Positions 36,715-45,592 of a stretch of 64,000 nucleotides of DNA are shown in pieces. Both the position numbers and the translations under genes were made by a program. The stretch is from Arthrobacter pityocampae (GTDB lineage Bacteria; Actinomycetota; Actinomycetes; Actinomycetales; Micrococcaceae), in the NCBI RefSeq assembly GCF_002927275.1, contig NZ_PRKW01000005.1, forward strand, positions 460,134 through 524,133, given 5' to 3'. The notes beneath the pieces were generated by a model. The model was given only the letters and a program-made list of their open reading frames with translations. It did no database searches and had not been told where the DNA came from. Each line of letters opens with the position of its first letter. Position 1 is the stretch's first letter.

Positions 36715-38202
36715 ATGACGCCTGCACTACGTGCGCCCGAGGCCGAGCCGGTGGAGTACGCCCCGCGGGGCCGGTTCGACCGCGTGGTGGGCCTGGTCAT
36801 CGCGGGCATCGTGATCGTCGCGGCGGCACTCCTGTGGCTCGCGGTCGCAGCGAACGGCCCGGAACCGGCGATCGCCGACTCGCAGGATGCCGTGATCGGC
36901 ATCTGGCGCATCCTCTACAACGCGGACGCCCCGGACACCAGCGTCATCCTCGCGGCCATCGCCCTCGCCCTGCTGGCGGCGGCCGGGCTGGCCCTGCTGG
37001 AGCAGCGCATCGTCACCAGGTCCCGCCGCTCGATGAACCCGACCCACCAGCCGCTCGCGCCCAAGGTCGTCATGGAAGCGACCCGCGGCGTGTTCGCGGG
37101 CGCCGTCACCGTGACCGTGCTGATCCCGGCGCACAACGAGGAGGCGTCCCTCCCGCAGACCATCGCCTCGCTGCAGGGCCAGTCGCACCGGCCCGAGCGG
37201 ATCATCGTCGTCGCCGACAACTGCACGGACGCCACCGTCCGCCTGGCCCGCGAGGCCGGGGTGGAGGTCATCGAGTCCGTGGACAACACGGGCAAGAAGG
37301 CCGGCGCCCTCAATCAGGCCCTGACGGTGGTCCTGCCGCAGCAGGGCGACAACGACGTCGTGATGATCATGGACGCGGACACCCAGCTCGACGACGGCTT
37401 CCTCGCCAACGCCGTGCAGCGGTTCGCCGCGGACCGCGCACTCATGGCCGTGGGCGGGCTGTTCCACGGCGAGGAGGGCCACGGCCTGATCGGCCAGTTC
37501 CAGCGCAACGAGTACATCCGGTACGCCCGCCAGATGCGGCGCCGTCGTGGCCGCGTGTTCGTGCTCACCGGCACCGCCTCGCTCTTCCGGCCCGTCGCCC
37601 TCCGCACCGTCGCCGCCAGCCGCAACCGCACGATCCCCGGCACTCCCGGCGACGTCTACGACACGGCGGCCCTGACCGAGGACAACGAACTGACGATCGC
37701 GCTGAAGTCCCTGGGCGGTCTCATGGTCTCCCCGCAGGACTGCACGGTGGTCACGGAGCTCATGCCGTCCTGGCGGACCCTGTGGAACCAGCGCCTGCGC
37801 TGGCAGCGCGGTGCCCTCGAGAACATCGGGGCCTACGGCATCACCCCCACCACCCTGCGCTACTGGGCGCAGCAGCTGGGCATCGGCTACGGGGTGATCG
37901 CGCTCGGCGCCTACCTGGGGCTGATCCTCCTGACCGTCGTGTCCCTCGAGTCGTGGATCTGGTTCCCGTTCTGGCTGGGACTCGGCCTGCTCTTCACCAT
38001 CGAGCGGGTCCTCGGGGCCTGGAAGGGCGGCTGGAGGGCGCGCCTGCTCGCTGCCGCGCTCCTGCCCGAGCTCCTCTTCGACATGTTCCTCAACGTCGTG
38101 TGGGTCAAGGGCATCATCGACATCTCCTTCGGCCGCCAGGCCAACTGGAAGCACCTCTCCCACACCGCACCCGCCGCCGACCTCGCACCCCAGGAAGCCT
38201 GA
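36715..38202 (+). CDS. Processive glycosyltransferase family 2 (polysaccharide synthase-like)
   Basis: 495-aa membrane enzyme with two N-terminal helices, a cytosolic GT2 catalytic domain and C-terminal helices. Motifs are TVLIPAHNEEASLPQTI, ADNCTDAT, MIMDADTQ (DxD), TEDNEL, and NQRLRWQRGA, the QxxRW acceptor motif of processive synthases (cellulose, chitin, hyaluronan, poly-GlcNAc). The polymer is unknown. No PilZ domain is visible. Immediately downstream (3 bp) is a 76-aa membrane protein, a likely partner. Confidence 0.9.
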   Translation: MTPALRAPEAEPVEYAPRGRFDRVVGLVIAGIVIVAAALLWLAVAANGPEPAIADSQDAVIGIWRILYNADAPDTSVILAAIALALLAAAGLALLEQRIVTRSRRSMNPTHQPLAPKVVMEATRGVFAGAVTVTVLIPAHNEEASLPQTIASLQGQSHRPERIIVVADNCTDATVRLAREAGVEVIESVDNTGKKAGALNQALTVVLPQQGDNDVVMIMDADTQLDDGFLANAVQRFAADRALMAVGGLFHGEEGHGLIGQFQRNEYIRYARQMRRRRGRVFVLTGTASLFRPVALRTVAASRNRTIPGTPGDVYDTAALTEDNELTIALKSLGGLMVSPQDCTVVTELMPSWRTLWNQRLRWQRGALENIGAYGITPTTLRYWAQQLGIGYGVIALGAYLGLILLTVVSLESWIWFPFWLGLGLLFTIERVLGAWKGGWRARLLAAALLPELLFDMFLNVVWVKGIIDISFGRQANWKHLSHTAPAADLAPQEA

Positions 38203-38205
38203 ACC

Positions 38206-38436
38206 ATGACCCCCACCGCCGTAGGGCCTATCGTGCGGGGCGGCCTGCTCCTGCCGGAGGCCGTCCTCTCCAGCAGCCTGTTCTCCGTCCTCGCCGCCTT
38301 CGTCGCCATCAACACCGTCATCTACGCCTCCCTGGCGCTGGCGAACATCCTACCGAAGATCTACCCCACGGACTGGGTGACGGACCGCAACCGCCGCACC
38401 GAGACCCGGAGCATCTACCCCGACGCGGAGGCCTGA
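38206..38436 (+). CDS. Small membrane protein downstream of GT2
   Basis: 76-aa protein with one clear hydrophobic helix (LFSVLAAFVAINTVIYASLALANIL, residues 25-49) and a charged cytosolic tail (TDRNRRTETRSIYPDAEA). The ATG follows the GT2 stop by 3 bp, so it is translated from the same transcript. It is possibly an accessory subunit of the polysaccharide synthase; inferred from position only. It overlaps the convergent DUF1684 gene by 22 bp. Confidence 0.7.
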   Translation: MTPTAVGPIVRGGLLLPEAVLSSSLFSVLAAFVAINTVIYASLALANILPKIYPTDWVTDRNRRTETRSIYPDAEA

Positions 38437-39260
38437 AGCGCCGCCGGAACGCCCGCCGGCGTCCGTTCCCCGGCCTCGATCGCAGCGTCGACGACGTTCC
38501 CGCCCACCGGCGCCGGGCACGTCCCGTAGGCCGTGAAGGCGCTCGGATAGTTGATCGCCCGGTTGAAGTCCAGGGCCACGCTCCCGTCCGGGCGGGGCCG
38601 GCGCGTGGTCAGCTTCCGCCAGTCCGCGGTGCTGACGCCGTTGGTTGCATCGTGGAAGGTGATCGAGAGCGCGCCGGCCGCGTCCTGGGCGGCGCGGAGC
38701 CGGAACCGGCGGTGGTCCCCGGGAAGGGAGAAGACCACCTCGCCGGCCGTTCCGTGGGTTCCCGGCACGTCCGGGTGGGCGGTGGCGATCGGCTCGAGCA
38801 GGGGCTCCGCATACGGTTCGAACCGTCCCTCCACCACGAGGTCGGGCCGGTAGTCGAAGGTCGGCACGCCGGTGAAGCCGGTCAGCGCGGGCGAGGAGGC
38901 ATCCCTGGTCCGGAGGGCGTAGCGGCCGGCGCGCCGCGCGAGTTCGACGACGACGCGGCGTCCGTCCTCCCCGCCGTGGCCCACCCACAGCAGCGACTCC
39001 TCGTCGTCGAGGGTCGCCGTGATTGTCCCCTCGACCGGTCCGCCGTCGGCGAGGTCGGTCAGGCCGTCCGGGGCCCCGGCGGTCAGCCGGGCGGTGTCGC
39101 CCGCGGAGGACCAGAGGCCGGGCACGCCGTCGACCGGTGCCGGTTCCCCGCCGAGCCACTGGAAGGACGTCAGGCTCAGCCAGCCGTGCTCCTCGGCGAG
39201 GGCGGCGTCACGGGCGTCACGGAACCGGCGCCAGCGTTCCTCCGGGGTCCTGCTGTTCAT
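38415..39260 (-). CDS. DUF1684 domain-containing protein
   Basis: 281-aa soluble protein. The DUF1684 layout is seen as ERWRRFRDARDAALAEEHGW, then WLSLTSFQWL near residue 27, FDYRPDLVVEGRF near 135, and the end motif DFNRAINYPSAFTAYGTCP. The family function is unknown. The ATG at 39260 is backed by aaggag 5 bp upstream. Not exported. Confidence 0.88.
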   Translation of the reverse strand: MNSRTPEERWRRFRDARDAALAEEHGWLSLTSFQWLGGEPAPVDGVPGLWSSAGDTARLTAGAPDGLTDLADGGPVEGTITATLDDEESLLWVGHGGEDGRRVVVELARRAGRYALRTRDASSPALTGFTGVPTFDYRPDLVVEGRFEPYAEPLLEPIATAHPDVPGTHGTAGEVVFSLPGDHRRFRLRAAQDAAGALSITFHDATNGVSTADWRKLTTRRPRPDGSVALDFNRAINYPSAFTAYGTCPAPVGGNVVDAAIEAGERTPAGVPAALQASASG

Positions 39261-39394
39261 GGGTGCTCCTTGCTCGGCGGGTCGAGGGCTGTAACCTCCC
39301 GACGGGGCGCAGGATTCCCCGGCCCCGTATCTCCCCGGCGGTTTCTCTGAGAAGATGGGCCTCCACGCGGCGCGGTCGGACCGGAGGACCAGGG

Positions 39395-40333
39395 ATGAGT
39401 TCAGGAAAAGCAGTCGACGACGGCGCCGCGCCCGCCCCCGAGGCGCCGGCCGTCCCCGTCCCGAACCCCGGCGCCAGGGGCGGCGCACCCATGCTCCTGC
39501 CGCACCCGGACCAGCCGACGTGGCGCGAGGACTATCCGTACGAGAAGAAGATGACGGAGAAGGAGTACCAGGAGGCGAAGCGTGCCCTCCAGATCGAGCT
39601 GCTCAAGATGCAGGGGTGGGTCCGGGCGAACGAGGCCAAGATCGCCCTGATCTTCGAGGGGCGTGATGCTGCCGGCAAGGGCGGGACCATCAAGCGCTTC
39701 ATGGAGAACCTCAACCCCCGCGGGGCGAGGATCGTCGCCCTCGACAAGCCGAGCGACAGGGAGAGGACGCAGTGGTACTTCCAGCGCTACGTCTCCACGC
39801 TCCCCTCGGGCGGCGAGATCGTGCTGTTCGACCGCTCCTGGTACAACCGGGCGGGGGTGGAGCGCGTCATGGGGTTCTGCTCCCCCACGGAGTACCTCGA
39901 GTTCATGCGGCAGGCCCCCGAGTTCGAGCGCATGCTCGTCCGCAGCGACACGCACCTCACCAAGTTCTGGTTCTCGGTGTCGCAGGAGGAGCAGCGCCGC
40001 CGATTCGCCAAGCGCCACACGGACCCGGTGCGCCGCTGGAAGCTCAGCCCGATGGACCTGCAGTCCCTCGACAAGTGGGACGAGTACACGGCGGCCAAGG
40101 AGGCGATGTTCTTCTACACGAACACGGCGGACGCCCCGTGGACGGTCATCAAGAGCAACGACAAGAAGCGGGCCCGGATCGAGGCGATGCGCTACATCCT
40201 GTCCGTCCTCGACTACGACGAGAAGGACCACGACGTCGTCGGGACGCCCGACCCCCTGATCGTCGGGACGGGGCCGCACTCGGGCATGTTCGAGGCGGGC
40301 GAGCAGTCCACCCACCTGTTCCCCACGCTCTGA
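39395..40333 (+). CDS. ppk2: Polyphosphate kinase 2
   Basis: 312-aa PPK2 family kinase that transfers phosphate between polyphosphate and nucleotides. The P-loop FEGRDAAGKGGTIKRF is near residue 88; Walker B/lid elements are LFDRSWYNRAGVERVMGFC near 148 and RRWKLSPMDL near 212. The N-terminal 40 residues are Ala/Pro-rich and probably disordered. The start has ggagg about 10 bp upstream. Subclass (nucleoside mono- versus diphosphate) cannot be settled by eye. Confidence 0.92.
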   Translation: MSSGKAVDDGAAPAPEAPAVPVPNPGARGGAPMLLPHPDQPTWREDYPYEKKMTEKEYQEAKRALQIELLKMQGWVRANEAKIALIFEGRDAAGKGGTIKRFMENLNPRGARIVALDKPSDRERTQWYFQRYVSTLPSGGEIVLFDRSWYNRAGVERVMGFCSPTEYLEFMRQAPEFERMLVRSDTHLTKFWFSVSQEEQRRRFAKRHTDPVRRWKLSPMDLQSLDKWDEYTAAKEAMFFYTNTADAPWTVIKSNDKKRARIEAMRYILSVLDYDEKDHDVVGTPDPLIVGTGPHSGMFEAGEQSTHLFPTL

Positions 40334-40335
40334 CC

Positions 40336-40390
40336 TGCCGGTCAGCTACTGAGTCCGGCTAGCTGCTGCCGGTCAGCTGCTGAGTCCGGC
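40336..40390. repeat. Duplicated 24-bp unit at the DUF4190 gene end
   Basis: Copies at 40336-40359 and 40367-40390 (one mismatch, period 31) contain ccggtcagct and end ctgagtccggc. The second copy includes the stop codon and last residues of the DUF4190 gene on the minus strand, so the duplicate looks like a repeated gene end lying in the ppk2 intergenic space. Confidence 0.75.
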
Positions 40391-40804
40391 AGTGGCGCTG
40401 AATCCCACGACGATGAGGACGACGAACAGGATGCCGGCCAGGAGCGCGAGCGCGTAGAGGGCTGTGACGATCCAGCCGAGGACCTTCCCGGCGGTCGCGG
40501 GCACGCCGAGGCGCTCCGCCTTCCGGGCCTGCCAGATGGCGAGCGGACCGAGGACGATGCCTGCCACGAAGAACCCCACGACGCCGAGGATCAGGGAGAG
40601 CTGGGCCGCCTTCTCGCCCTCCATCGTCTGGTACGAGGACTGGTAGAGGCCCGAGGGATAGTTGCCGGTCGGCTGGTAGGGGCTGCTGCCCGGCGGGTAG
40701 CCGCCGGGGGTGCCGTACCCGCCGGCGTTGCCGTAGGCGCCGCCGTCGTACGGGTTCTTGTGGCCGGGGGAGGGGAGTTCGCTGGGATACGGATCCTGGG
40801 ACAT
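40373..40804 (-). CDS. DUF4190 family membrane protein
   Basis: 143-aa protein. A Gly/Tyr/Pro-rich N-terminal half (DGGAYGNAGGYGTPGGYPPG) is followed by two hydrophobic helices: LSLILGVVGFFVAGIVLGPL, the DUF4190 signature, then the motif AIWQARKAERLG and a final helix VTALYALALLAGILFVVL. Function unknown. The ATG has a ggaga site upstream. Confidence 0.85.
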   Translation of the reverse strand: MSQDPYPSELPSPGHKNPYDGGAYGNAGGYGTPGGYPPGSSPYQPTGNYPSGLYQSSYQTMEGEKAAQLSLILGVVGFFVAGIVLGPLAIWQARKAERLGVPATAGKVLGWIVTALYALALLAGILFVVLIVVGFSATAGLSS

Positions 40805-40888
40805 CGTGGTTCTCCTGATCGGCTCGGCGGTTCCCGGCGACGCTACCCCGGGGACACCATCATCCCGCGTCCGGCGCGCCGGCGCACC

Positions 40889-42388
40889 TCATCCGGGCGC
40901 GGAGGTGTCGGCGTCCGCGCGCTGCCGCGCCCCGAGGCGGGAGTGCCGGTTGCCGTACGCGAAGTAGACGGTGAAGCCGAGGGCCAGCCAGCCGGCGAAG
41001 AACAGCCACGTGATGGTGGCGAGATTGAACATCAGGTAGAGGCACAGCAGGGCGGAGGCGATGGGGATGACCTTGCCGAACGGCACACGGAACGCCGGCG
41101 TCAGGTCAGGGCGCTTGTGGCGCAGGACGATGATCCCGAGGCTCACCGTGATGAAGGCCGACAGCGTGCCGATGTTGATCATCTCGGCGAGGACCTCCAC
41201 CTGCGTGAAGCCGGCGAGGAGGGCGACGACGAGGCCGCAGAGCAGCTGCGTGCGGGCCGGCGTCCCGTGCCGGTCGGAGGTGCGGCTGAGGGTGCGCGGC
41301 AGCAGTCCGTCGCGGCTGAGGGCGAAGACCACGCGCGCCAGGCCCATCAGCAGCACCATGATCACGGTGGTCAGCCCGATGAGGCTGCCCACCGAGATGA
41401 CGCCGGCGGCCCAGTCGGCGCCGACCAGCTGGAAGGCCGTGGCGAGGGACGGCGCGCCGGAGGCGCCGAGCTCGGTGTAGGGCACCATGCCGGTGACGAC
41501 CAGAGTCACCAGGATGTAGAGGACGCTGACGACGGCGAGACCGGCGAAGATGCCGCGGGGCAGGGTGCGGCTCGGGTCCTTGACCTCCTCGGCGGAGGTG
41601 GCGACGACGTCGAACCCGATGAACGCGAAGAACACGAGCGCCGCGCCCGAGATGATGCCGGTGAAGCCGAAGGCGGCCGGGGTGGCCCCGCTGAGGAACG
41701 AGAGGAAGGGCTGCTCGGCCCACCCGGCGCCGCCGTCCGTGGCAGGCTCGGACGCCGGGACGAACGGCGAATAGTTCGCGGGGTCGACGTAGAAGAACCC
41801 GACGACGATCACGAACAGCACGATGCCGATCTTGATGACCGTGAACACGCTGTTGACCCGGGCGGAGAGCTTGGTGCCCCAGATCAGGACGGCGGTGAAG
41901 ACCGCGACGATCAGCAGCGGGCCCCAGGCGAGGTCGACGCCCAGCAGGCTCACCTCCGCGGGGATGTCGAGGTCCAGGGCGCGGAACAGGTCGGAGAGGT
42001 AGACGCCCCAGAACTTCGCGATGACGGCGGCGGCCATGAGCAGTTCGAGGATCAGGTTCCAGCCGATGATCCAGGCGATCAGCTCACCCATGGTGGCGTA
42101 GGTGAAGACGTAGGCGCTCCCCGCGACGGGCAGAGCCGTCGCGAACTCGGCGTAGCACATGATCGCGAGGGCGCACGTGATCGCTGCCAGGACGAAGGAG
42201 ATGGTCACCGCCGGGCCGGCGTTGAAGGCGGCGGCCTGGGCGCCCACCGAGAAGATGCCGGCGCCCACGGCGACGGCGACCCCCATCACCATGAGGTCCC
42301 ACGTGGTGAGGGACCGCTTGAGGCCGCGCCCCTTCTCGTCGGAGTCCTTGATCGACTGCTCGATGGACTTGGTCCGGAAGAGGTCCAT
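40889..42388 (-). CDS. Amino acid permease, cationic amino acid transporter type
   Basis: 499-aa APC-superfamily transporter with about 12-14 helices. The N-terminal cytosolic stretch (RTKSIEQSIKDSDEKG) and GVAVAVGAGIFSVGAQAA define the CAT branch; further motifs are CYAEFATALPVAGSAYVFTY and FFAFIGFDVVATSAEEVKDP. Likely amino-acid uptake or exchange. It lies downstream of a second, related permease on the same strand, separated by a strong hairpin. Confidence 0.9.
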   Translation of the reverse strand: MDLFRTKSIEQSIKDSDEKGRGLKRSLTTWDLMVMGVAVAVGAGIFSVGAQAAAFNAGPAVTISFVLAAITCALAIMCYAEFATALPVAGSAYVFTYATMGELIAWIIGWNLILELLMAAAVIAKFWGVYLSDLFRALDLDIPAEVSLLGVDLAWGPLLIVAVFTAVLIWGTKLSARVNSVFTVIKIGIVLFVIVVGFFYVDPANYSPFVPASEPATDGGAGWAEQPFLSFLSGATPAAFGFTGIISGAALVFFAFIGFDVVATSAEEVKDPSRTLPRGIFAGLAVVSVLYILVTLVVTGMVPYTELGASGAPSLATAFQLVGADWAAGVISVGSLIGLTTVIMVLLMGLARVVFALSRDGLLPRTLSRTSDRHGTPARTQLLCGLVVALLAGFTQVEVLAEMINIGTLSAFITVSLGIIVLRHKRPDLTPAFRVPFGKVIPIASALLCLYLMFNLATITWLFFAGWLALGFTVYFAYGNRHSRLGARQRADADTSAPG

Positions 42389-42454
42389 GGGTCTGGTCCT
42401 TCGGTGGGAGGGGTGTCGGCGGGGCCGCGGCCCCTGTCGAGGATAGGAGGTCGC

Positions 42455-42493
42455 GGGGCCCGCCGCACGTTCGTGACAGGAGCGGCGGGCCCC
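42455..42493 (-). terminator. Hairpin terminator between the two permease genes
   Basis: Perfect 12-bp stem (ggggcccgccgc and its complement) with a 15-nt loop, just beyond the stop of the 42509-43975 gene. No T tract, but position and stability suggest termination or attenuation before the next permease. Confidence 0.65.
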
Positions 42494-42508
42494 GGTGCCC
42501 GTGCGGGG

Positions 42509-43975
42509 CTAGGCCTGCTGCTGCTTCAGGAGGGCGTGGCGCGGGCTGTCCGGGTTCATGAGCGAGTGCTTCCGGCCGTAGAAGAAGTAGATGGCCAGGC
42601 CGATCAGGAGCCAGACGCCGAAGCGCAGCCAGGTCTCCCAGTGCAGCTGCAGCATCAGGAACAGCGATGCGAGGACGCCGAACGCGGGGACGATCGGCAT
42701 CAGCGGCAGCCTGAACGTCCGCGGCACTTCGGGACGCGTACGCCGCAGCACGATGACCGCGACGCAGACGACGACGAACGCGGCGAGGATGCCGATGTTC
42801 GTGAGGTCGGCGACGGCGCGGATCGGGAACACACCGGCGAGCAGGGCCGAGGCGATGCCGGCGATCCAGGTGACGCGCTGCGGCGTGCCGCTGCGGTCCG
42901 TCGTCGAGAACCAGGCCGGCAGGAGCCCGTCGCGGCTCATGGAGAACCAGACGCGGGTGACGCCCAGGAGGAAGGTCAGCATCACGGTGAGGATGGAGAT
43001 GACGGCGAAGGCCGAGATGATCGTCGCGACGACGGGGAGGCCTACGAACTGGAAGGCCGAGGCGAAGCCGGCGGTGGGGCTGATGTCCTTGTAGTTCTGC
43101 ATCCCGGTGAGCACGAGGGTCGCCAGGACGTACAGGACCATCGCGATGAGCAGGGACAGGAGGATGGCCTTCGGCATGTGCTTCTTGCCGTCCTTGGCCT
43201 CCTCGGCGGCGGTGCTCATGGCGTCGTAGCCGAACACCGCGAAGAACACGGTGGCGGCCCCGGCGAACACGGCACCGAATCCGGACGGGACGAACGGCGA
43301 GTAGTTCTCGGCGTTCACGTAGAAGAAGCCGAGGCCCACGATGCCGAGGATGAGGAGGATCTTCAGCCCGACCGCGATGAGCTCGAAGCGGCCGAAGGTC
43401 TTGGTGCCGCGGCTGAGGATGAAGGTGACGAGCAGGCAGACCGCGACGGCGGGCAGGTTGACCACGCCGCCCTCGATGGTGTCCGGGGTGCCCTGCATCC
43501 AGGTGGGGACGGTGATGCCGATGCCGGACATGAACTCGGTGAAGTACCCGGAGATGCCGATCGCCACGACGGCGACGATGGCGATGTACTCGAGGAGCAG
43601 GTCCCAGCCGATGAACCACCCGATGATCTCGCCGAGCGCCACGTAGCCGTAGGTGTAGGCGGAGCCGGCACGCGGGATCATCCCGGCGAACTCCGCGTAG
43701 GACAGTGCGGCGGCCGCACTGGCCAGGCCTGCGATGAGGAACGAGATCAGGACGGCCGGGCCCACCGGCGTGCCGCCGGGGCCGCCGTTGGCGACGAGTC
43801 CGGCGAGCGTGAAGATCCCGACGCCGATGATGCCGCCCACGCCGATGGCCGTCAGCTGCCAGAGGCCGAGGCTCTTGAACAGGCCGGAGCGGCCCGTCTC
43901 GTCCTCGACGTTGTCGATCGGCTTGCGCCGCAACACCGATTGTGTGCCCTGCAGGGCTGAGTTGTCCGACATCAT
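42509..43975 (-). CDS. Amino acid permease, cationic amino acid transporter type
   Basis: 488-aa APC transporter. The N-terminus (LRRKPIDNVEDETG) is followed by GVGGIIGVGIFTLAG, then SYAEFAGMIPRAGSAYTYGY and FGYDAMSTAAEEAKDGKK, typical of CAT-type permeases. It is a relative of, but clearly different from, the downstream permease at 40889-42388; the first helix differs (GIFTLAG versus GIFSVGA). Likely broad amino-acid transport; substrate unknown. Confidence 0.9.
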   Translation of the reverse strand: MMSDNSALQGTQSVLRRKPIDNVEDETGRSGLFKSLGLWQLTAIGVGGIIGVGIFTLAGLVANGGPGGTPVGPAVLISFLIAGLASAAAALSYAEFAGMIPRAGSAYTYGYVALGEIIGWFIGWDLLLEYIAIVAVVAIGISGYFTEFMSGIGITVPTWMQGTPDTIEGGVVNLPAVAVCLLVTFILSRGTKTFGRFELIAVGLKILLILGIVGLGFFYVNAENYSPFVPSGFGAVFAGAATVFFAVFGYDAMSTAAEEAKDGKKHMPKAILLSLLIAMVLYVLATLVLTGMQNYKDISPTAGFASAFQFVGLPVVATIISAFAVISILTVMLTFLLGVTRVWFSMSRDGLLPAWFSTTDRSGTPQRVTWIAGIASALLAGVFPIRAVADLTNIGILAAFVVVCVAVIVLRRTRPEVPRTFRLPLMPIVPAFGVLASLFLMLQLHWETWLRFGVWLLIGLAIYFFYGRKHSLMNPDSPRHALLKQQQA

Positions 43976-44048
43976 CGTCCGTTTCCGAGAGGGGGCTGCC
44001 TGTGTGGCACCACCCAGTATGAGGTGGCCCGTTGATGGGGGGAAATCA

Positions 44049-44699
44049 CTATTCCTGACCGGAATCCGTCAGTTCTGCTGATCCTTCGGCGGCCGACCGG
44101 CGACGGACGCCGTCGAGGACGAGGCCGAGGTACCGTTCGAACCCGGTGTCCGGGACCGCGGCGCCGGCCTCGGGAGGCAGCGAGCCCAGCATGCGGATGA
44201 GCACCAGCACGTCGTCCCCGGTGAGGTCCGGGCGTGCACCCTCGTGCCGCAGGCGTGCGGCGAAATCCTCCGCGGCCGGGGCGATCCGCCGCCGCAGCAT
44301 CGCGAGCCCCGCGGACACGAAGCCGTCCTCGTGCAGGAGCTCCCGCAGTCCGCGGTCCTCGAGCTGCATGCGGGCGACCGCGCCGATGAACAGGCGCGCG
44401 GCCGCCCAGGGGTCCTCGAGCGCGAGGGCCCTGGAGACCGCGGCGTCGACGTCCGCCACGCGCTCCACCAGGACGGCCTCGATGAGCGTGCGGCGGTCGG
44501 GGAACCGGCGGTACACGGTCCCCACACCCACCCCGGCGTCGCGGGCGATGTCCTCGAAGCTGCAGTCCGCGCCGTGGACGGCGAACATGCGTCGGGCGGC
44601 GGCCAGGACCACCTCACGGTTGTGCCGGGCATCCCGCCGGAGCGGCCGCGGGCCGGGCACTGCGCCCACGTTGGGCGCGGAGTGCTCAGACGGGCGCAT
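44049..44699 (-). CDS. TetR/AcrR family transcriptional regulator
   Basis: 216-aa repressor. The N-terminal helix-turn-helix reads FEDIARDAGVGVGTVYRRFPDRRTLIEAV (about residues 40-70). The C-terminal ligand domain is helical and unspecific. ATG at 44699 is used; a GTG directly in front is also possible. It overlaps the 3' end of the PAP2 gene by about 14 bp and is therefore probably co-transcribed with it. Confidence 0.88.
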   Translation of the reverse strand: MRPSEHSAPNVGAVPGPRPLRRDARHNREVVLAAARRMFAVHGADCSFEDIARDAGVGVGTVYRRFPDRRTLIEAVLVERVADVDAAVSRALALEDPWAAARLFIGAVARMQLEDRGLRELLHEDGFVSAGLAMLRRRIAPAAEDFAARLRHEGARPDLTGDDVLVLIRMLGSLPPEAGAAVPDTGFERYLGLVLDGVRRRSAAEGSAELTDSGQE

Positions 44700-45480
44700 C
44701 ACGGGAGGCTGACCGGTGCAGGCGGAACGTCAGGTAGAGCCGGTGCGCGGTGATGACGACGGCGAGCCAGGCGACCCCGAGCGTCCAGGCGACCAGGACG
44801 TCCGTGAACCAGTGGTGCCCGAGGTAGACCCGGCTGAGGCCCATGGTCACGGCGAAGACGGCGGCGAGGGCGACGGTCAGGGTGCGGGTGCGCTTGCGGC
44901 GCTGCCGCAGGACGAGCAGGTACGCCACGATGCCGGCGATCACGACCGCGTTGAGGGAGTGCCCACTGGGGAACGACGGCGAGGACTCGTAGGGCGGGAC
45001 CGCCAGGCCCACGGGCGGACGCAGGCGCCCGATCGCGTCCTTGCCGGCGACCGTCATCAGCAGGGATCCGAACGCCGCGGCCGGCAGCAGGATCACGGGT
45101 GTCCAGGAGCGGCGGCGGACGGCGAGCAGCACCATGATCGCGACGGCGAGGATCGGCATGCCGATCGGTCCGCCGATGTGGGTGTACCCGGTGACGACGG
45201 CGTCGAACCAGCCCTCGCGCAGCGACACGGCGAGATCCAGGGCCGGCTGGTCCAGGGCGGCGACGCCGTCGGCGTCCATCACCGATTCGTACACTTCGGC
45301 CGACGCCGCGGTGAGGGCCGCAGCCATCCCGCCGCCGATCGCGAGGAGGAGCAGCAGGGCCGCGTGCGGACCGGCCCACCGGACGAGGGGGCGGACACAC
45401 CGCACGAGGAAGCGGCCCACCGGCGTCGTCCAGCGGGTGAGGTCTCGCGGGCCGACGTAGTGATCCTGATGCGCTGGCAT
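44686..45480 (-). CDS. PAP2 superfamily phosphatase
   Basis: 264-aa membrane phosphatase with about six helices. The three PAP2 motifs are visible: KDAIGRLRP, PSFPSGHS and SRVYLGHHWFTDV with catalytic histidines. Substrates in this family are phosphatidic acid, undecaprenyl-diphosphate or similar lipid phosphates. It lies upstream of, and overlaps, the TetR gene. Confidence 0.9.
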   Translation of the reverse strand: MPAHQDHYVGPRDLTRWTTPVGRFLVRCVRPLVRWAGPHAALLLLLAIGGGMAAALTAASAEVYESVMDADGVAALDQPALDLAVSLREGWFDAVVTGYTHIGGPIGMPILAVAIMVLLAVRRRSWTPVILLPAAAFGSLLMTVAGKDAIGRLRPPVGLAVPPYESSPSFPSGHSLNAVVIAGIVAYLLVLRQRRKRTRTLTVALAAVFAVTMGLSRVYLGHHWFTDVLVAWTLGVAWLAVVITAHRLYLTFRLHRSASRDAPV

Positions 45481-45592
45481 CCACCGACTCTATGCTCCGC
45501 CCCGGGGAAGGGCACGCCGTGGCGCGGCGCGGGGCGTCGGGTTGCGCGACCGCCCCGCAGGTGTCGCGTGGTACGAGGGTTAGGCTGGCCGC

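Noticed and set aside
40760-43960. Very long open frame antisense to the two amino-acid permease genes
   Set aside because: Its product is extremely rich in Asp, Glu, Gly and Arg with no domain. It is a GC-rich shadow of two clear membrane-protein genes.
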